NCBI GenBank assembly: GCA_009602725.1
Contig: WELB01000175.1
Location: forward strand, 89,953 to 153,952
Length of the DNA: 64,000 nt
Direction of reading: 5' to 3'
Source: Spirogloea muscicola
Taxonomy: Eukaryota; Streptophyta; Zygnematophyceae; Spirogloeales; Spirogloeaceae
Part shown: positions 31,488-43,619 of the stretch, piece by piece
Position numbering within the stretch: the first letter of the stretch is position 1
Layout: each line of letters opens with the position of its first letter
Notes under the pieces: generated by a model
Seen by the model: only the letters and a program-made list of their open reading frames with translations
Told to the model about the DNA's origin: nothing
The model's database searches: none
Made by a program: the position numbers and the translations under genes

Positions 31488-33327
31488 CTATTGCTTCCGT
31501 GGTGGCTTGCTGATCTCTTGCAGATCAATCTCCTCCAGATTCAGCAGCAGGCTGTCAGTATTGAGGAAAACCCTGTTGCTGGACTGCGAGATTGTGCCTG
31601 CGATATCCCTTGCAGCCTCAATGCGCCGCAGCGTGATGAAAGCTGGATTGTTTGCGATTGCGTCGCCAATGAGCTGGGCCGATTTGGCCTCTCCCTGCTC
31701 ACAGCACAGTAGCAGCACCATCCACAACTTAGTGTCATCGCTTGTTGCCTTCATTGCAACTCAATGCAGCAATAGTAGCCATTGCCAAGTGCAGTGACAG
31801 TGGATAAATCTGTCGCCCTCTGTAGAAGCACTGTACAATGAAGGCAACTTCAGGCATCTGTAGAAGCTGAACAAGCACTTGGAAGGTCTTCTAGGAGGTG
31901 AACCTGGGCGCGAATGACTGCGCTCTTCTTGTCCTGCTCCGCTTTCTCCACCACGAATTTGGCACGCTCCGCCTCCTGTGCAGCCACCTGCTTGGCCTCA
32001 ATGGCTGCCGTAAACTCCCTGCCAAAAGTGAGCTGCGTGATGGACACATCATCCAGCGCAATATTGAAGCTCTGCGCCCGCTCCTGCAGCGTTCTCCGAA
32101 TCTCCCGGCTCACCACCTGACACCACTCAAGGGTTCATAAGGTCCATGCCTCTAAAGGGCTGAGGAAGACGCGAATGAGTGCTAGACAAGGTAACAGTTC
32201 CTAAGCAAGAACCAGAATCATACTAGATAAGTCACAACATTTGCAACTCTGACTTGCAAGCTTATCTGTGAGATCTGAGAGCAGCCGCAGCACAAGAATA
32301 GTGCCACACTTCTGTACATCCTGCTGCAGCATAGGGTATACAACTTCAATAACAATCTCCATATTACCTCTCGCTGAGTTATGAGCTGGCTGGCGTTATA
32401 CTGGGCAACAACTGACTTCAATGTCTCCTGGACAATGGACGGCAGCACGCGCTCGGCATAATCCTGACCCAGCTCTCGATAGATGGTCGGCAGCTTGTCC
32501 GCCATGGGCCGGGTCAAAACCCGCAGCCCAATCCTTACCTGCGCACAAGGGTGAAAGGCCCAAAGAATGGTCAAGGAGCAACACAATTACCATGTGTAAG
32601 CGACACGCTCGGCACATGCTCGTCTTTGTAATAAGCGCCAATCAATGTTGCTCAAAATACCTGGACATGCTCGACTTGCGCATGCATTGACCTGAAGCGT
32701 AGGCTTTGTGGCTCGCTACCAGACATCGGTATTCTAGGGTTTTTGGGTCCACTAGGAACTCCGTTTCAACCGTAAGCCAGGGGGCCCTACAGCGGAGTCG
32801 CAGGCTCTGAGAGGTCGCGCTCAAGGCGTGTGCATGCAGCAGCCGTACCATCTGCAAGTCGCGGCTGCCGGACGTGCTCTCGACGAGGTTCGGGCGGGCG
32901 CGCACGTCGTAGATGATGGGGCGGTCGAACCACGGGATCATGAGGTGCGTGCCCTCGGGGTACACCTGCCAGCACGATTGCGGCCAAGTAGCGCCGTTTG
33001 AAGGTACCGAGCAACGATAGCACGGCGGCAGCCGTCAGCAGGACAAGCCTGGGCCACGGCCGAGACCGCCTGAGCATCACTGTCTCCAGAAAGCGACGAC
33101 GAGCGAGCTCAACATGGTGGCGGTGGTGGCGGGGGGGCTCAGGAGCGCACCTTGTCCTTGACGCCGACGATGCGGTTGAAGATGATGGCGCGGTGCCCGC
33201 CCTCGACGTTGTACAGACTGTTGGCAGCGCCGTAGACGCCGAGGCCGCCCAGCACGAGCGCCCGCGCCAGCGCCGTGGCGGGGCCCGTGTTGGGCAGCTT
33301 CACGTTGCGCAGGTTGTTGAGGTTCAT
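31488..33327 (-). CDS. PHB2: Prohibitin, PHB2 type
   Basis: Prohibitins form ring complexes with PHB1 in the mitochondrial inner membrane and stabilise respiratory complexes and AAA proteases. Five exons in frame (33151-33327, 32849-32965, 32368-32538, 31904-32116, 31488-31694) give 294 residues. Features in order: N-terminal membrane helix ([20 protein letters not shown], about 20-40), [84 protein letters not shown], then a long coiled coil ([20 protein letters not shown] ... [11 protein letters not shown]) and [29 protein letters not shown] and the extended C-terminus (NLEEIDL...) favour PHB2 over PHB1. The start is the first Met before the membrane helix. Confidence 0.95.
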
Positions 33328-34703
33328 GGCGGCAGCGGCGGCGGCGGCGGCGCCGGCGCCGGCGCCGCGCCTCGGCGCCCGCGGAGCCACTGGCAGACCG
33401 CTCGGATGCGCAGCGGCAACGGGGCCAAAGCTGCGGAGGCTCGGGGAAGTTGGCCTTCAAGGATGGCCTTCGCCGCGGCAGGCGCTGCTCGCGACGGCGG
33501 CGGCGGCACTCACGGGCCGCAGCGGGAGACGGGGGGGAATTGGGGTTTGGGTTTCAGCGGGGGGTGCTTGGGGTGCTCCATGGCGGAGACGCCTCAACGG
33601 GCGTGGCACGCCGTCTCCGGCCTCTTGGCGGTCACAGCCCTTCGCCCCAGTTGGGAATGCTATGTTTACCGCTTTCGGCCCCTTCTTTCCTCGTGGGCTG
33701 GGCCTCCCTTCACAGCCATCAGCTTTGCAAGGTGTCCTTCGGCATGGCACCTTGCGGCCTTGTCCGGCTTTGGGCTGGTTGCCTTGTCGCAGCCGTCGCC
33801 TCCTTCTGGACGAGCTTCTGCCTTACTCGGTCCCTTAACGGTAGCATCAGCAAACACGGTACCCCTCCGAGTTCTGGGGCCCCCGCCGCCGCCGCCGCCC
33901 GCCGCCGCCGCCGCCGCCGCCGCCACCTCTGCCACCACTACCAACAGCTGACTGGCTGCTGGCAACTGCTCATTGCACCTGCTTAGACCACCATTAGCTG
34001 CCGCATTTGTACTGCAAATTCGGAAAACTTTAGCTTAGCAAATTCTTTGGAGGACTGACAGATCATCTTCTACAACTTGCAGTCCACATGACAAGCCATC
34101 TGCGGCTTCCTATGATCGCCCGCTTGCTTAGTAGCAAGCAATGGCGGTTGGTGCAGCCTGTGCGCGCCTCAAGTCCAGCCTTTGGACATGCATAGATGTC
34201 GACCGCTGTGTGGTGCAAGGCTCTGGTGTTTCATTGATGTGCCTCGCTGACCTTGCGCTATACTTAAAATCAGTGTAGCATGCGTCAATGATTGCGGTAC
34301 ACTCCATTTAACACCTCGTCAATCCATGGACATATTTGGAAAACCAAATGACGAGCAGAGCTGTCGAGCCCAAAGGGGCGACATGTGATAGGAGGCGTGG
34401 CTGAGCAAACAAGGGCAAGTTGCGGATAAGGACGGGAATCCAGTCATCTTGCGCCCATAAGTGCCTGCCTCTAAGCAAGGACGATTTTACATGGCTGTGA
34501 GCTAAGCAGCGAGCAGCTAAAATGGCATCACTTGCACCTCAAATCTACATTCTGTACTTGCAGGTTTACTTCTCAAACCCAATGGAAATCGACCCAGATC
34601 TAAGCTTCACTCAGGAGTAAAGCAACGATGTCTGCCTCTGTTGCAGCTTGAGCTTGCGCATGCCCTCGAGCTCGTAACATGTGCAGTAAATAAGCGCATG
34701 GTC
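33328..34703. other. Intergenic region upstream of prohibitin
   Basis: 33328-33600 is the GC-rich promoter side of PHB2. About 33655-33730 resembles the LINE-tail scrap at 17455-17545 (gggctgg...cacagcc). 33885-33930 is a GCC trinucleotide run. The rest, to the aldehyde dehydrogenase stop, shows nothing. Long open frames here are Ala/Arg/Pro-rich shadows. Confidence 0.45.
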
Positions 34704-34823
34704 TCACATAATCTGACCCACATTGCGCATGAGCATGACGCGGGTCTCCGTCATGTCCTCCATGGCGTACCGCAGGCCCTCGCGGCCCAGCCCCGAGTCT
34801 TTCACGCCGCCGTATGGCTGCCA
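34704..34823 (-). CDS. Aldehyde dehydrogenase, C-terminal exon only (partial)
   Basis: Forty codons ending in a stop read [20 protein letters not shown] and then [14 protein letters not shown]. This is the conserved C-terminal block of NAD(P)-dependent aldehyde dehydrogenases (P-F/Y-G-G-x-K-x-S-G-x-G-R-E-G). The exon is cut by the single N at 34824, and nothing of the remaining ~450 residues lies on the other side. The rest of the gene is therefore missing from the window, most likely through an assembly join. Subfamily not assigned. Confidence 0.75.
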   Translation of the reverse strand, partial: WQPYGGVKDSGLGREGLRYAMEDMTETRVMLMRNVGQIM

Positions 34824-34824
34824 N
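34824..34824. other. Single-N join, probable contig misjoin
   Basis: One N separates an aldehyde dehydrogenase exon (left) from the GC-rich promoter side of the CDKC gene (right). The continuity of the left gene is lost exactly here. Confidence 0.7.
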
Positions 34825-35234
34825 GGGAGGCGATGGTGGGAAGGACCGTCGAAGGCATCCAACGGCCTCCCCCTGATCAGGCCCGCCTCCGTGCAACCGC
34901 CAACGCCGCCGCCGCGGCCGCCGCCGCCGCCGCCGCCGCGCCGCCGCAGCCGCCGCCAGGCTGTCTAGCCTGCCTCGCTTCGTTGCTCGGGAGGGCCGCT
35001 GACCGCGGCACAGCAGGTCCCGCCAGCCACACGCCGGGCGGCAGGAGCGAGCCCCGAGCACCATTGTCGCGAGTAGCAGCGCTCGCGCGGCGCTCCCACG
35101 TCTGGCGGAGCGGCTTTTGCCATGGCGTAAAGACGCCGGGGCTGTCCTCGTGGCGGCGCGCCGCAGCCCACCCGCCGCCTGCGACCGTTGCCAGGCTCCA
35201 GCCAGTTTGCGATTACTAGGGCTCACTTGGCGGG

Positions 35235-38200
35235 ATGGCGGTGGCGGCGCCTGGGCAGCTGGAGGAGCCACCTTCATGGGGCTCCCGCAGCGTTGACCAC
35301 TTTGAGAAGCTCGAGCAGATTGGCGAGGGGACCTACGGGTACGTCCCACTTCACTGGAGCTCTGCTTCAGTGGCAGCCTTGTCTTTGTCGATAGTCCCAG
35401 TACTAGCACTTCGAAGTCAGCTTCTGGAGTGCACACATGATTGATTATCTGGCAGCAGAGACTTTCCTGTCGCTAGCATTGACGTGAATTGCCGAAACAT
35501 GTGGAGACCCTCTGCGAGAATTAGCTTGTCAAGGAACCTCTGCATTTAGGGCTTGGATGCTCTTGCAATAGTTGCTTAATCCGTCATCATGGAGTGAATT
35601 AGAAATATATTATAAAATAATATTTTGCGGTCATGATGCAGTCAAGTATACATGGCGAAAGAGAAGGCAACTGGCGACATTGTTGCCTTGAAGAAGGTCC
35701 GCATGGACAATGAGAAGGAGGGGGTAAGGTGTCTGCGCCCAATTTCGTGTATGTGTGCTTAGATCTGCATGCTTGTGCTCAAGTTGCTGTTTGAAAGTCA
35801 TCTCTGAGCAGCTTCTGGAGCCGCTCAGTCACTTATAAGAGATGGTTGTCACCAGTCATAGCTTGTCTCTCAACATCTGTTCCAATGGCCTTGCCTTTGT
35901 GGGGCAGTTTCCTATCACAGCTATCAGAGAGATCAAAATCCTGAAAAAGCTGAAGCATGAAAATGTCATTGACCTCAAGGAGATTGTCACGTCAAAAGGT
36001 TTGTATGTATGCTTAATGAAAGCGTCTGCAAAGAGATCCTGCAGATCTGTCCTTTGCAGGCATTGCTTGCACAACGTAGTAGTAGCAGATGTGAGTCGGA
36101 TTGTGCACTGCCCCGTGAGTCGGATTGTGCACTGCCCTTTCCTCTTTGATGTAGGCTTACTTCGTAACACGCCTCCACGTGCAGCCACGGACAGCAACAA
36201 GTACAAAGGCAGCATCTACATGGTATTCGAATATATGGACCATGACTTGACGGGCCTGGCAGATCGACCTGGCATGCGCTTCTCAGTACCCCAGATCAAG
36301 GTCAGCAGTCCTACATACACAATATACCCTACCTAAAGTCAGACCTATGCAGTGTCCTGATTGGAAAATATATGAGTAGCAGAGCGAGCATAGCACTCAT
36401 TGTCACTGCTTTGCAAGATGTGAGCACTCTCCAAGTGGTCTTCTACAGTGCTACATGAAGCAGCTGCTGACTGGCCTCCATTATTGCCACGTGAATCTGG
36501 TTCTGCACAGAGATATCAAAGGTAGTTGCAGATTGTTCAGCTTCCTCCCAGCACTTGCAGCTCTCTTGTGCCTTCATGTGCCAGGGAAAGGAGAGGACAT
36601 GCTGATGTCTGTTGTGGCTTTTTGATTGGTTTACAAAGCATATGTTGTCTGACAGGGTCCAATCTTTTGATAGACAACAAAGGCATCCTCAAATTGGCAG
36701 ACTTTGGGCTTGCCCGGCCATTCAGCAGCGAAAACAATGGTCCATTGACCAACAGAGTCATCACATTGTGGTACAGGTATGCTCTTTGACAGAATCTGGC
36801 ATCATTTCATTGACAATTGCTGAGTTGCTGTCACATCAGGTATTTGCTCAATTGATCTTTTTGCTGACACAAGACTTGTCTGGGCAGGCCCCCAGAGCTG
36901 CTCATGGGGGAAAACAAGTATGGCCCTGCTGTCGACATGTGGTCTGTTGGATGCATTTTTGCAGAGTTGCTGCACACAAAACCAATTCTACCTGGCAAGA
37001 ACGAGGTGTGCTACAGAGCTGTGGTTTGTTATATGTTTTCCTTGACATGTTACAGCTGCCTTGACGAGCACCTAACAGCAACTGAGCCACAGATTACCAT
37101 ATGCTCTATGTGGTGATTCAGGTGGAGCAGCTCAATGTGACTTTCCAGCTCTGCGGATCTCCTGATGAGTCAGTATGGCCTGGTGTGTCCAAGCTCCCTT
37201 GGTACCACCAATTCAAGCCTGAACGACCCTACAAGAGAAGAATAAGGGAGGTTTTCCGAGGGTAAGAAGTTCTCTGTGTGATCCTAGATGTCAGGTGTCC
37301 TTATTGCTCGCTTGCTTGCTCTTTAGATGGGTCACATGCTGATGATTGGGCTTGTCAGATGTAGTGTCTGAAAGGTGTCCATGTTGCTATCAGCATTGTT
37401 TGTAAGGCAGTCAGACGCTTTCATGTGTTGCTGCCCTTCCTAACTCTGACACACTATTGAAAGCTGCGGTTTGCAGGTTTGACAGACACGCCCTTGACTT
37501 GGTGGAACGCATGCTCACTCTTGACCCTGCTCAAGTCAGTGATCGGTCTTGTTATTCAAACTGAGGCTGCGTGTGGCTTCCGAGGTTTTTGTCTTTCTTG
37601 CCTGTTCATGCTCATCAGCTCTGCTTCCATCCCTATCTCTACTTTGTGCCAGTAGATTATGACATTGTCTTGCCTCTCAAGATTGATAATCGGATGTCTG
37701 CACATGCAGAGGATAACGGCCAAGGATGCTCTAGACGCAGAATACTTCTGGACGGACCCAGTCCCCTGCGCACCGAGCAGGTAAATTGGTCTTATGTGTA
37801 AGCTGTCGATGTCTCCCTTGGATAAAACACTTGGACATACTCGATGCCAATATGCGCCTTTGCTAAGCATAGTGAAAGCTTCTCATGGCTGTTGCTCATC
37901 TCTTGGCAGCTTGCCCACTTATGAGGCATCACATGAGTACCAGACGAAGAAGAAGCGGCAGCAGCAGAGGCAGCAAGCTGAGGAGGCTGCCAAGAAGCAG
38001 CGAGCAGGCGGCGGTGGTGCTGGTGGCATGCCCCAGTCCCATGGGAGGCTGCCGCTTGCGCAGAGCCAAGGGGGCCAGCACAGGGGTGGTCAGCCGCAGC
38101 ACAGCTCCTCGCAGCCTGGCGGAGGCGGCGGCTACTACACCGGGTCTGGGCGGCCACCGCCTGGAGGTAGCTACCCACAGGGAGGCAGCCGGGCTGGTGC

Positions 38201-38504
38201 AGGGCAAGGCGGGAGTGCTGACTATCCCCCTGGGCGTGGAACATCGTCCTCCTACTATGGTAGCTATGGTGCATACACGGCCCAGGTGGCTCCTTATGGC
38301 AGCAGGGGTCCGAACACAGCCATGCCTTATCAGCAAGGCATGCAGCCGATGGCGTACGGGGCCAGGCCGTTGTATGGACAGCAGCTGCCAGGGTACATAG
38401 ATATGGATGGCGCTTACGCAGCCGACAATGCAAGGTCTGGTGGCTATGGCCAGCCGCCTGCAGGTGGAAACTACCGCTCGCAGTCGCATCAGCCCAGGCA
38501 ATGA
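35235..38504 (+). CDS. CDKC: Cyclin-dependent kinase C (CDK9/P-TEFb class)
   Basis: CDKC with cyclin T phosphorylates the RNA polymerase II C-terminal domain and promotes elongation in the nucleus. Eleven exons in frame: 35235-35338, 35642-35723, 35908-35998, 36185-36300, 36449-36521, 36656-36776, 36888-37005, 37122-37261, 37477-37534, 37710-37780, 37910-38504; 522 residues. Kinase landmarks: IGEGTYG loop, catalytic Lys in IVALKKVRM, the CDK helix [13 protein letters not shown] (PITAIRE, the CDKC signature), [18 protein letters not shown], the T-loop Thr in [29 protein letters not shown]. After [11 protein letters not shown] and the charged [14 protein letters not shown] stretch comes a ~170-residue Gly/Tyr/Gln/Pro-rich disordered tail. 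The start context and [10 protein letters not shown] match plant CDKC N-termini. 34825-35234 upstream is GC-rich without a gene. Confidence 0.96.
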
Positions 38505-39257
38505 TGTTACTTACCTCTGCTGTACTATATCTTTGTCTGTTAGATTAGACGCAGCTAGTCTCCAGCGATGTGGTGCTGACTTTCTTGGCCATAACATTCA
38601 TTGATCTGAGGTCACTTGGTATGGGGAACATCCCTTTGTGTCCAGAAACAGATTGCGGTGTGCAGTTATGTATACTCAAATGTGTTGATTACAATGGGGA
38701 TGTGGCAGCTTTGTGTTGTTCACCGAATCTGTTCCCTTGTTCTTGTTTGGTAGAACAGACCATCTTGCCTTCAGCATTTGTGAACTGTAGGCCACATTGC
38801 CAGGCTTAGCGCCTGTTTGCCAGCTGCTCGTAAAAGAGCCAATGCTCCAATGCTGCTGCTAGAGGTACTTTGTAGTACTTTGTTGTTGTTGTTGTGTACT
38901 TTGTTGAAATGTCATACCTGAGGACCCATGCTCCTGACGACCATGGCACAGTTGGCAGGATTTTTGTATACAATTACTGCTTACCATGAGAACAGCATGA
39001 CAATCCCATCACCGTAAGGGGAGGAGTCCTTGGGGGATGCTTGACATGCTACAGGATACATGAGCAATCAAGCCCTCTTCAACCACTGGCATGGACTAAA
39101 TTGCAGCACCTTACCAATTGCTGGCAAACAGTGTACATTGTATTGCCTGTGGCAAATGTCCGAGCTCTTGATAAGTCTATCGGTACTTTCATACAGAACC
39201 TGGATAAGGGTGACTGGGGCTTCTGGTAACATCCACACACGGCTGCAAGACAACATC
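38505..39257. other. Convergent intergenic region
   Basis: 3' flanks of CDKC (+) and bS20c (-). A GTT run lies at about 38880-38905 between two copies of tactttgt. No gene is evident. Confidence 0.5.
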
Positions 39258-40080
39258 CTAAGTCGAGGCTGCCGGAACAGGGCTGTACCAACCGAGCTCG
39301 ATGGAGACTGCCCTCTTTGCCCGGGCAATGCGAGACTTGCGGTGCGCGCCCGTGTTCTGGTGAATGGTCCCCACCTTCACCGCCTTGTCGATGATGGAGT
39401 ATGCACGCGCAATCTCCTCCTCAATGGGCGCCAGGTCCTCCCGGCTCGGATTTGCTGCCTTCTTAAGAGCGTCCAGTGCAACAAAGACCTGCTCCATCCA
39501 ACAATAAGACAAGGCCCTGGCTATTGTCACATCCCGTTTACCATCTCAATCTCCCCTCGACACTGATCCTCGTCAGAATTGCTTTCCAATGGTGCTCTAA
39601 AGCTGGTGAATGATGACTGCAGCAGTGCCCATCGAGGCCGCTGCCAGGCCCTCCCGCTAGCGCCGCGGCACGCACCTTCTTCATGCGGGTGCTGATCTGT
39701 GTCCTGCGGGACTTGTTGTACACGCGGTGCACCTCCGCCTGCTTGGCCCGCTTGATGGCTGAGTCCACCTTCTTCTGGACGGGCTTGGCGGTGGTGCTGC
39801 CGGCCTTTGCAGCCCGCACCGAGACCATCCTCGCCGCCGCTAGCCTCGGCACCGGCCCAGTACCTGCACGGCCGCGAGTGTCGACGGTGGCGGCAGAACC
39901 CACTGAGCACCCCATGGAGCAGCGAAGGTGGCCAGCAGCCTCCAGCATGGCCTTAGAGGTTACTCCTGCGCACAATCCATTGGGCTGAGGCAACGGCGCC
40001 GGGGGCCGGCAGCGCGGCGGCGACGGCGCCGGGGGCCGGCAGCGAGCCGCCGCGGCGGCGGCGGCTGCGGCGGCCGCCAT
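39258..40080 (-). CDS. rps20: Plastid 30S ribosomal protein bS20c
   Basis: bS20 binds the 5' domain and helix 44 of 16S rRNA in bacterial-type small subunits. Two exons in frame (39676-40080, 39258-39488), 211 residues. The C-terminal ~115 residues are the bS20 core: KVDSAIKRAKQAEVHRVYNK, SRRTQISTRMKKV, VALDALKK, IEEEIARAYSIIDKAVKVG, HQNTGAHRKSRIARAKRAV. In front lies a ~95-residue extension that is Ala/Arg/Ser-rich with almost no acidic residues, as in a chloroplast transit peptide; the nuclear, intron-bearing gene therefore serves the plastid (inference). The start is the ATG before an Ala run. Head-to-head with the RETICULATA-related gene. Confidence 0.93.
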
Positions 40081-40821
40081 GGCTGCCTCCGGGGGCTGCG
40101 CGGAGAGGGTCACGGCGGCCTTCAAAACCCCCCGACCTCGGAACCCTAATTCTGCGCCCTGAGGTGCGAGCGCCGCCCGGGGTTGGCGTCCCGAACGCGT
40201 TGCGCTCGAGGAACTGCGTCCTGGGTCAGGAGGAATTTTGTCGGGGGGGCATCTGCCGTTTCCACTGGCTTCGCGACGGGCTTGCTCCACAGACCGAACA
40301 CGTGGACAACGAGCGGGCGTGGACACTTTGACACCGTCCGATGATCCGGGTGTCGTTCACACCGGAAGGGCCATCCAGCCTTCTCGATAACTCGCCCGCC
40401 CCCCCCCCCCGGATCGGCCGGCCCGTCGCGCCCGTCCGATGCAGCTGAGGCCCTACATCGGACGGCGGAGGCGTGCCAGCAGAGCAGCACCCCAGAGCAC
40501 ACAGAATGAAGCTGCCCCCCTCTCCCCCGGACCTCATCGCGTCTCCTCCGCGCCGCCATCGCCACGCCTCGCCGCGAGCGCCGCGCCGCAGCGCGCGCCG
40601 GCCCTGCCGCTTCGTGGCGGAACGCTCAAGAATTGCTACATAGTCCGATCGCTCTAGCCCTTGGAAGTGCGGGTGACCGCGGCCGCGGACGGGGCCCGGC
40701 GCTCCGGCAGAAGAGCCGGCGCTTTGCTTGCCTGCCTGCTCGTCGAGGCCAGCCGTGCTGAGGGGAGCAGCCGCCCTCCCGGCGCCCAAGCCGCCGGCGG
40801 CCGGCGGCGCGGGCTGCCAGA
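40081..40821. promoter_or_regulatory. Shared upstream region of bS20c and RETICULATA-related
   Basis: 740 bp of GC-rich sequence between two divergent genes for plastid proteins. It holds a C run at about 40397-40410 but no recognisable regulatory motif. Confidence 0.4.
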
Positions 40822-43619
40822 ATGGCCGCCGCCACTCGCGCCCTGGCGGGTGGCTTTACTCCCCTCAAGCTTGCTACACCTTTGCAGCGGCCACTGCTGG
40901 AGAGCAGTAACCCCGATCATCTCGCCTGCAGGCAGCCCTGCAGGGTGTCTGTGCCCAGCAGGAGCAGAAGTGCAGCTCCTTCCAAACTTGTCTGTACACG
41001 ATCGCGATGGAAGGCCCAGGCTCAGTCCAGGAGGCAGGCAGCGAGCGTGCGCTCCGAGTCAGGGATTGCTGATGAGCGAGAGCAGGGGGACCCTGGGCTC
41101 GCGTCCGTGTCCGTGCCCAGCGGCACGATGATGGTTCCTGTCATGAAGAAGGGTTACGGAGCATATGGAGGCGGAGCGACATTGGAGAAGTCCAAATTGA
41201 ACCTCTCTCAGTCGCAGACAAAGACCTCTCCACAGGTAAGAGGCAGCTTGCTCCTACTTCTGGTCTTCGCCAATTCAGATTACAGGCAGCCTGACAAAAG
41301 TCGCTATGCTTTCATCACTTCTCCTAAGTGGTTGCTGCCATGTCATGCCAGGTTGATCTTGGTGGCAATGGAGGCGACATAGGCAAGAAGAATTTCCACG
41401 GGGGTGGGGATGGGGGTGACGATGGGGGTGATGATGATGACTACATGGGTGGCGAGGATGATGGTGATGATGGGGACGATGATAGCTTTATCCGCAAGGC
41501 TGTGCTTGCAGAGGTCAGTCGCACGGAACTGCTCATTTAGGCTTATTTATCTCCACAATGGTGTACAAAAGCTTGAATTGCTGGAGTGCCAGTTATCAAG
41601 CTGGCTGCTCATTGACTTACAGCTTCGGTCGCATGATTCAGGTCAGCAATGACTGGATGGTAGCCTTAGTGCACTTTGAGCCTGACGTGAGAACCTGTGT
41701 ATTGTGCGCAGCTGTTCGACCGCGAGACTATTCAGGCTGTGCTGCAGGAGTGGTACAAAACAATAAGGGATGTGCCTGTGGGCATGCGGCAGGCCTTGGA
41801 GTTGGTGAGAAGCTGCTTCTGCTGAAACCCTTGCTACTCCCCGTGTAAATTTACAGGCGTCAGCTCGATAAAAGCTCAGGCAGCTGCTACACAAGCAACA
41901 AGGGTTTTGTGCATTGAAAGACTATATTAGCTGCGCCAGCTACTAAGACAACCTATTTTCCTTCATCATGGTCCAGGGCTTGATAAGCTCTGCGCAAGTT
42001 GTGAGGGTGATGTCAATGAATGCCCGGCCTACCATGGCGCGCACTGTGTCCCGTCTTGTTCCTCAAGACGCCTCGCGTGCAATTATTGGGCGGTGAGTCT
42101 CTTCGCTGTTGTGTGCACTTCACAGTGACCGCTTAGCTTGTGCTTTGGTCTCACAAAGATCGTCCTTGACCCTAGCTCTGGATCAGTCAATTGGGACTTG
42201 CAGTCAAAGTCTCACCTTGGCAATCATCGAACTACATTCTTACTGCACAGGAATCTGTTTTGCGTGTGGTAGGATGATGGCTGATCCGGCCTTCATGCAA
42301 AAGTTTATCATAGAGCAATTCATCACAATTGGGAGCGGCATGTATTGGGAGTACAAGAAGCGAGGCCACAGGTACTTGATCTTCTCTTGGTCAGATTGGT
42401 AGTGTCATGATCTGCATAAGTTGAGGGGTGAAGGCTTGTATCAATAACTCCTCCCAATGGATAAGCAGGCAGAAGTGGGTGTTGCAAGGCTGCCACCTTG
42501 TATGTGACCAAGCCATTGCTAATATGGTATCTCTGATGTCTGCCAGGCTCCGAGAAGAGTGGGACCTAGCAGCAGTGAATGTGTTGACCTTGGCAGCCTG
42601 CAATGCTGCAATTGTGTTCACAGTGTCCCCCAGCCGATCATATGGCACGACTGCCCGCTCTGACTGGCAGAATGCTCTGCAGAAACTTCCCAACAACATG
42701 TTTGACAAGAGCTATCCACTGAGGGAGTTCAACACTCAGTCAAGAGTATTCTCTTTAGCACTGAAGGGTGCAGAGTTGAGTCTTGTGGGATCTGTAATTG
42801 GGGCTGCTGGTGGAGCAATTTCCAACCTTGTTGCTGCAATCAAGAAGAAGCGGTAAGCCAGGTTCCACCTATGCGAAGCACTCTGAGAGGACATTCCATT
42901 GCTCTTCAAGCGTCCGCACTTGCCTGTCTTGAGGTTTTATGTCAGCAGTTGCCTGTCCTTAGGTGCAAGTGCTGATGGAGGCATTGGGTATGTGGTGTGG
43001 TGGCAGGAACCCTAAGTTCCAGCCCTCCATGGCTGTGCCTTCAATTGGCACAAGCGCCATGGGTTATGGGGCTTACCTGGGCCTCTCGGGCAACATTAGG
43101 TATCAGCTTGTTTATGGTGCAGATCGCGCCATGCACCAACATGTCAACAGCCTACCTTTTGGTATCCTTTGCAGCACCGTGTTGAGGTAGGATCTCTTGT
43201 CGTGACCTATCTTCAGGCACTTGATATAAGCTCATGTTTATAGCAATGGTCCTCTGCATCACTGGCAACAGTGCTCCTTTGAGGTGCCAATAGCCATAAG
43301 GAGCTGCTTAATGCCAGGTATGAAAGATGACACGCTACTAACAAATGTCTTCCTTGGCAACTGTTGCAGGCTTCTCAGCAACCAGATTGGGGAGCCATCT
43401 AGGTTGACCTGGCTGGGCTTGGATGCTCCTTCCGCTATCCCTGCCTCAGAAGCCTCCACTCCTTCCACTTCTCCCACCTCACCCGCCTTCACATTACCGT
43501 CCTTCTCCCTGCCCTCCCTTCCCCTTCCCTTTTTGAATAACACTGGAGACCGTGCAAGTGAGCCAGCAACCAGGCGAGTCAAGAGAAAGACCAAGCGGAA
43601 GGTGACCATGGTCCAGTAG
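40822..43619 (+). CDS. RETICULATA-related chloroplast envelope protein (DUF3411)
   Basis: RETICULATA (RE/LCD1) and its relatives are inner-envelope chloroplast proteins of plants and algae needed for normal leaf and plastid development; the molecular role is unknown. Eight exons in frame (40822-41235, 41352-41513, 41712-41804, 41977-42092, 42273-42371, 42547-42852, 43007-43186, 43370-43619) give 539 residues. Order: basic Ser/Arg/Ala-rich transit peptide; Gly/Asp-rich acidic linker (GGDDGGDDDDYMGGEDDGDD), typical of the family; DUF3411 blocks VPVGMRQALEL, PTMARTVSRLVPQ, FMQKFIIEQFITIGSGMYWE; helices around DLAAVNVLTLAACNAAIVF and SVIGAAGGAISNLVAAI; SGNIRYQLVYGADR. The C-terminus is Ser/Pro-rich and ends in a basic run (KRKTKRKV). 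Confidence 0.92.

Noticed and set aside
32998-33951. A 317-codon plus-strand frame
   Set aside because: Antisense to prohibitin exon 1 and continuing through a GCC run; no motif.
36091-36137. Tandem 24-base duplication in a CDKC intron
   Set aside because: Real, but a short intronic duplication with no further sign of function.
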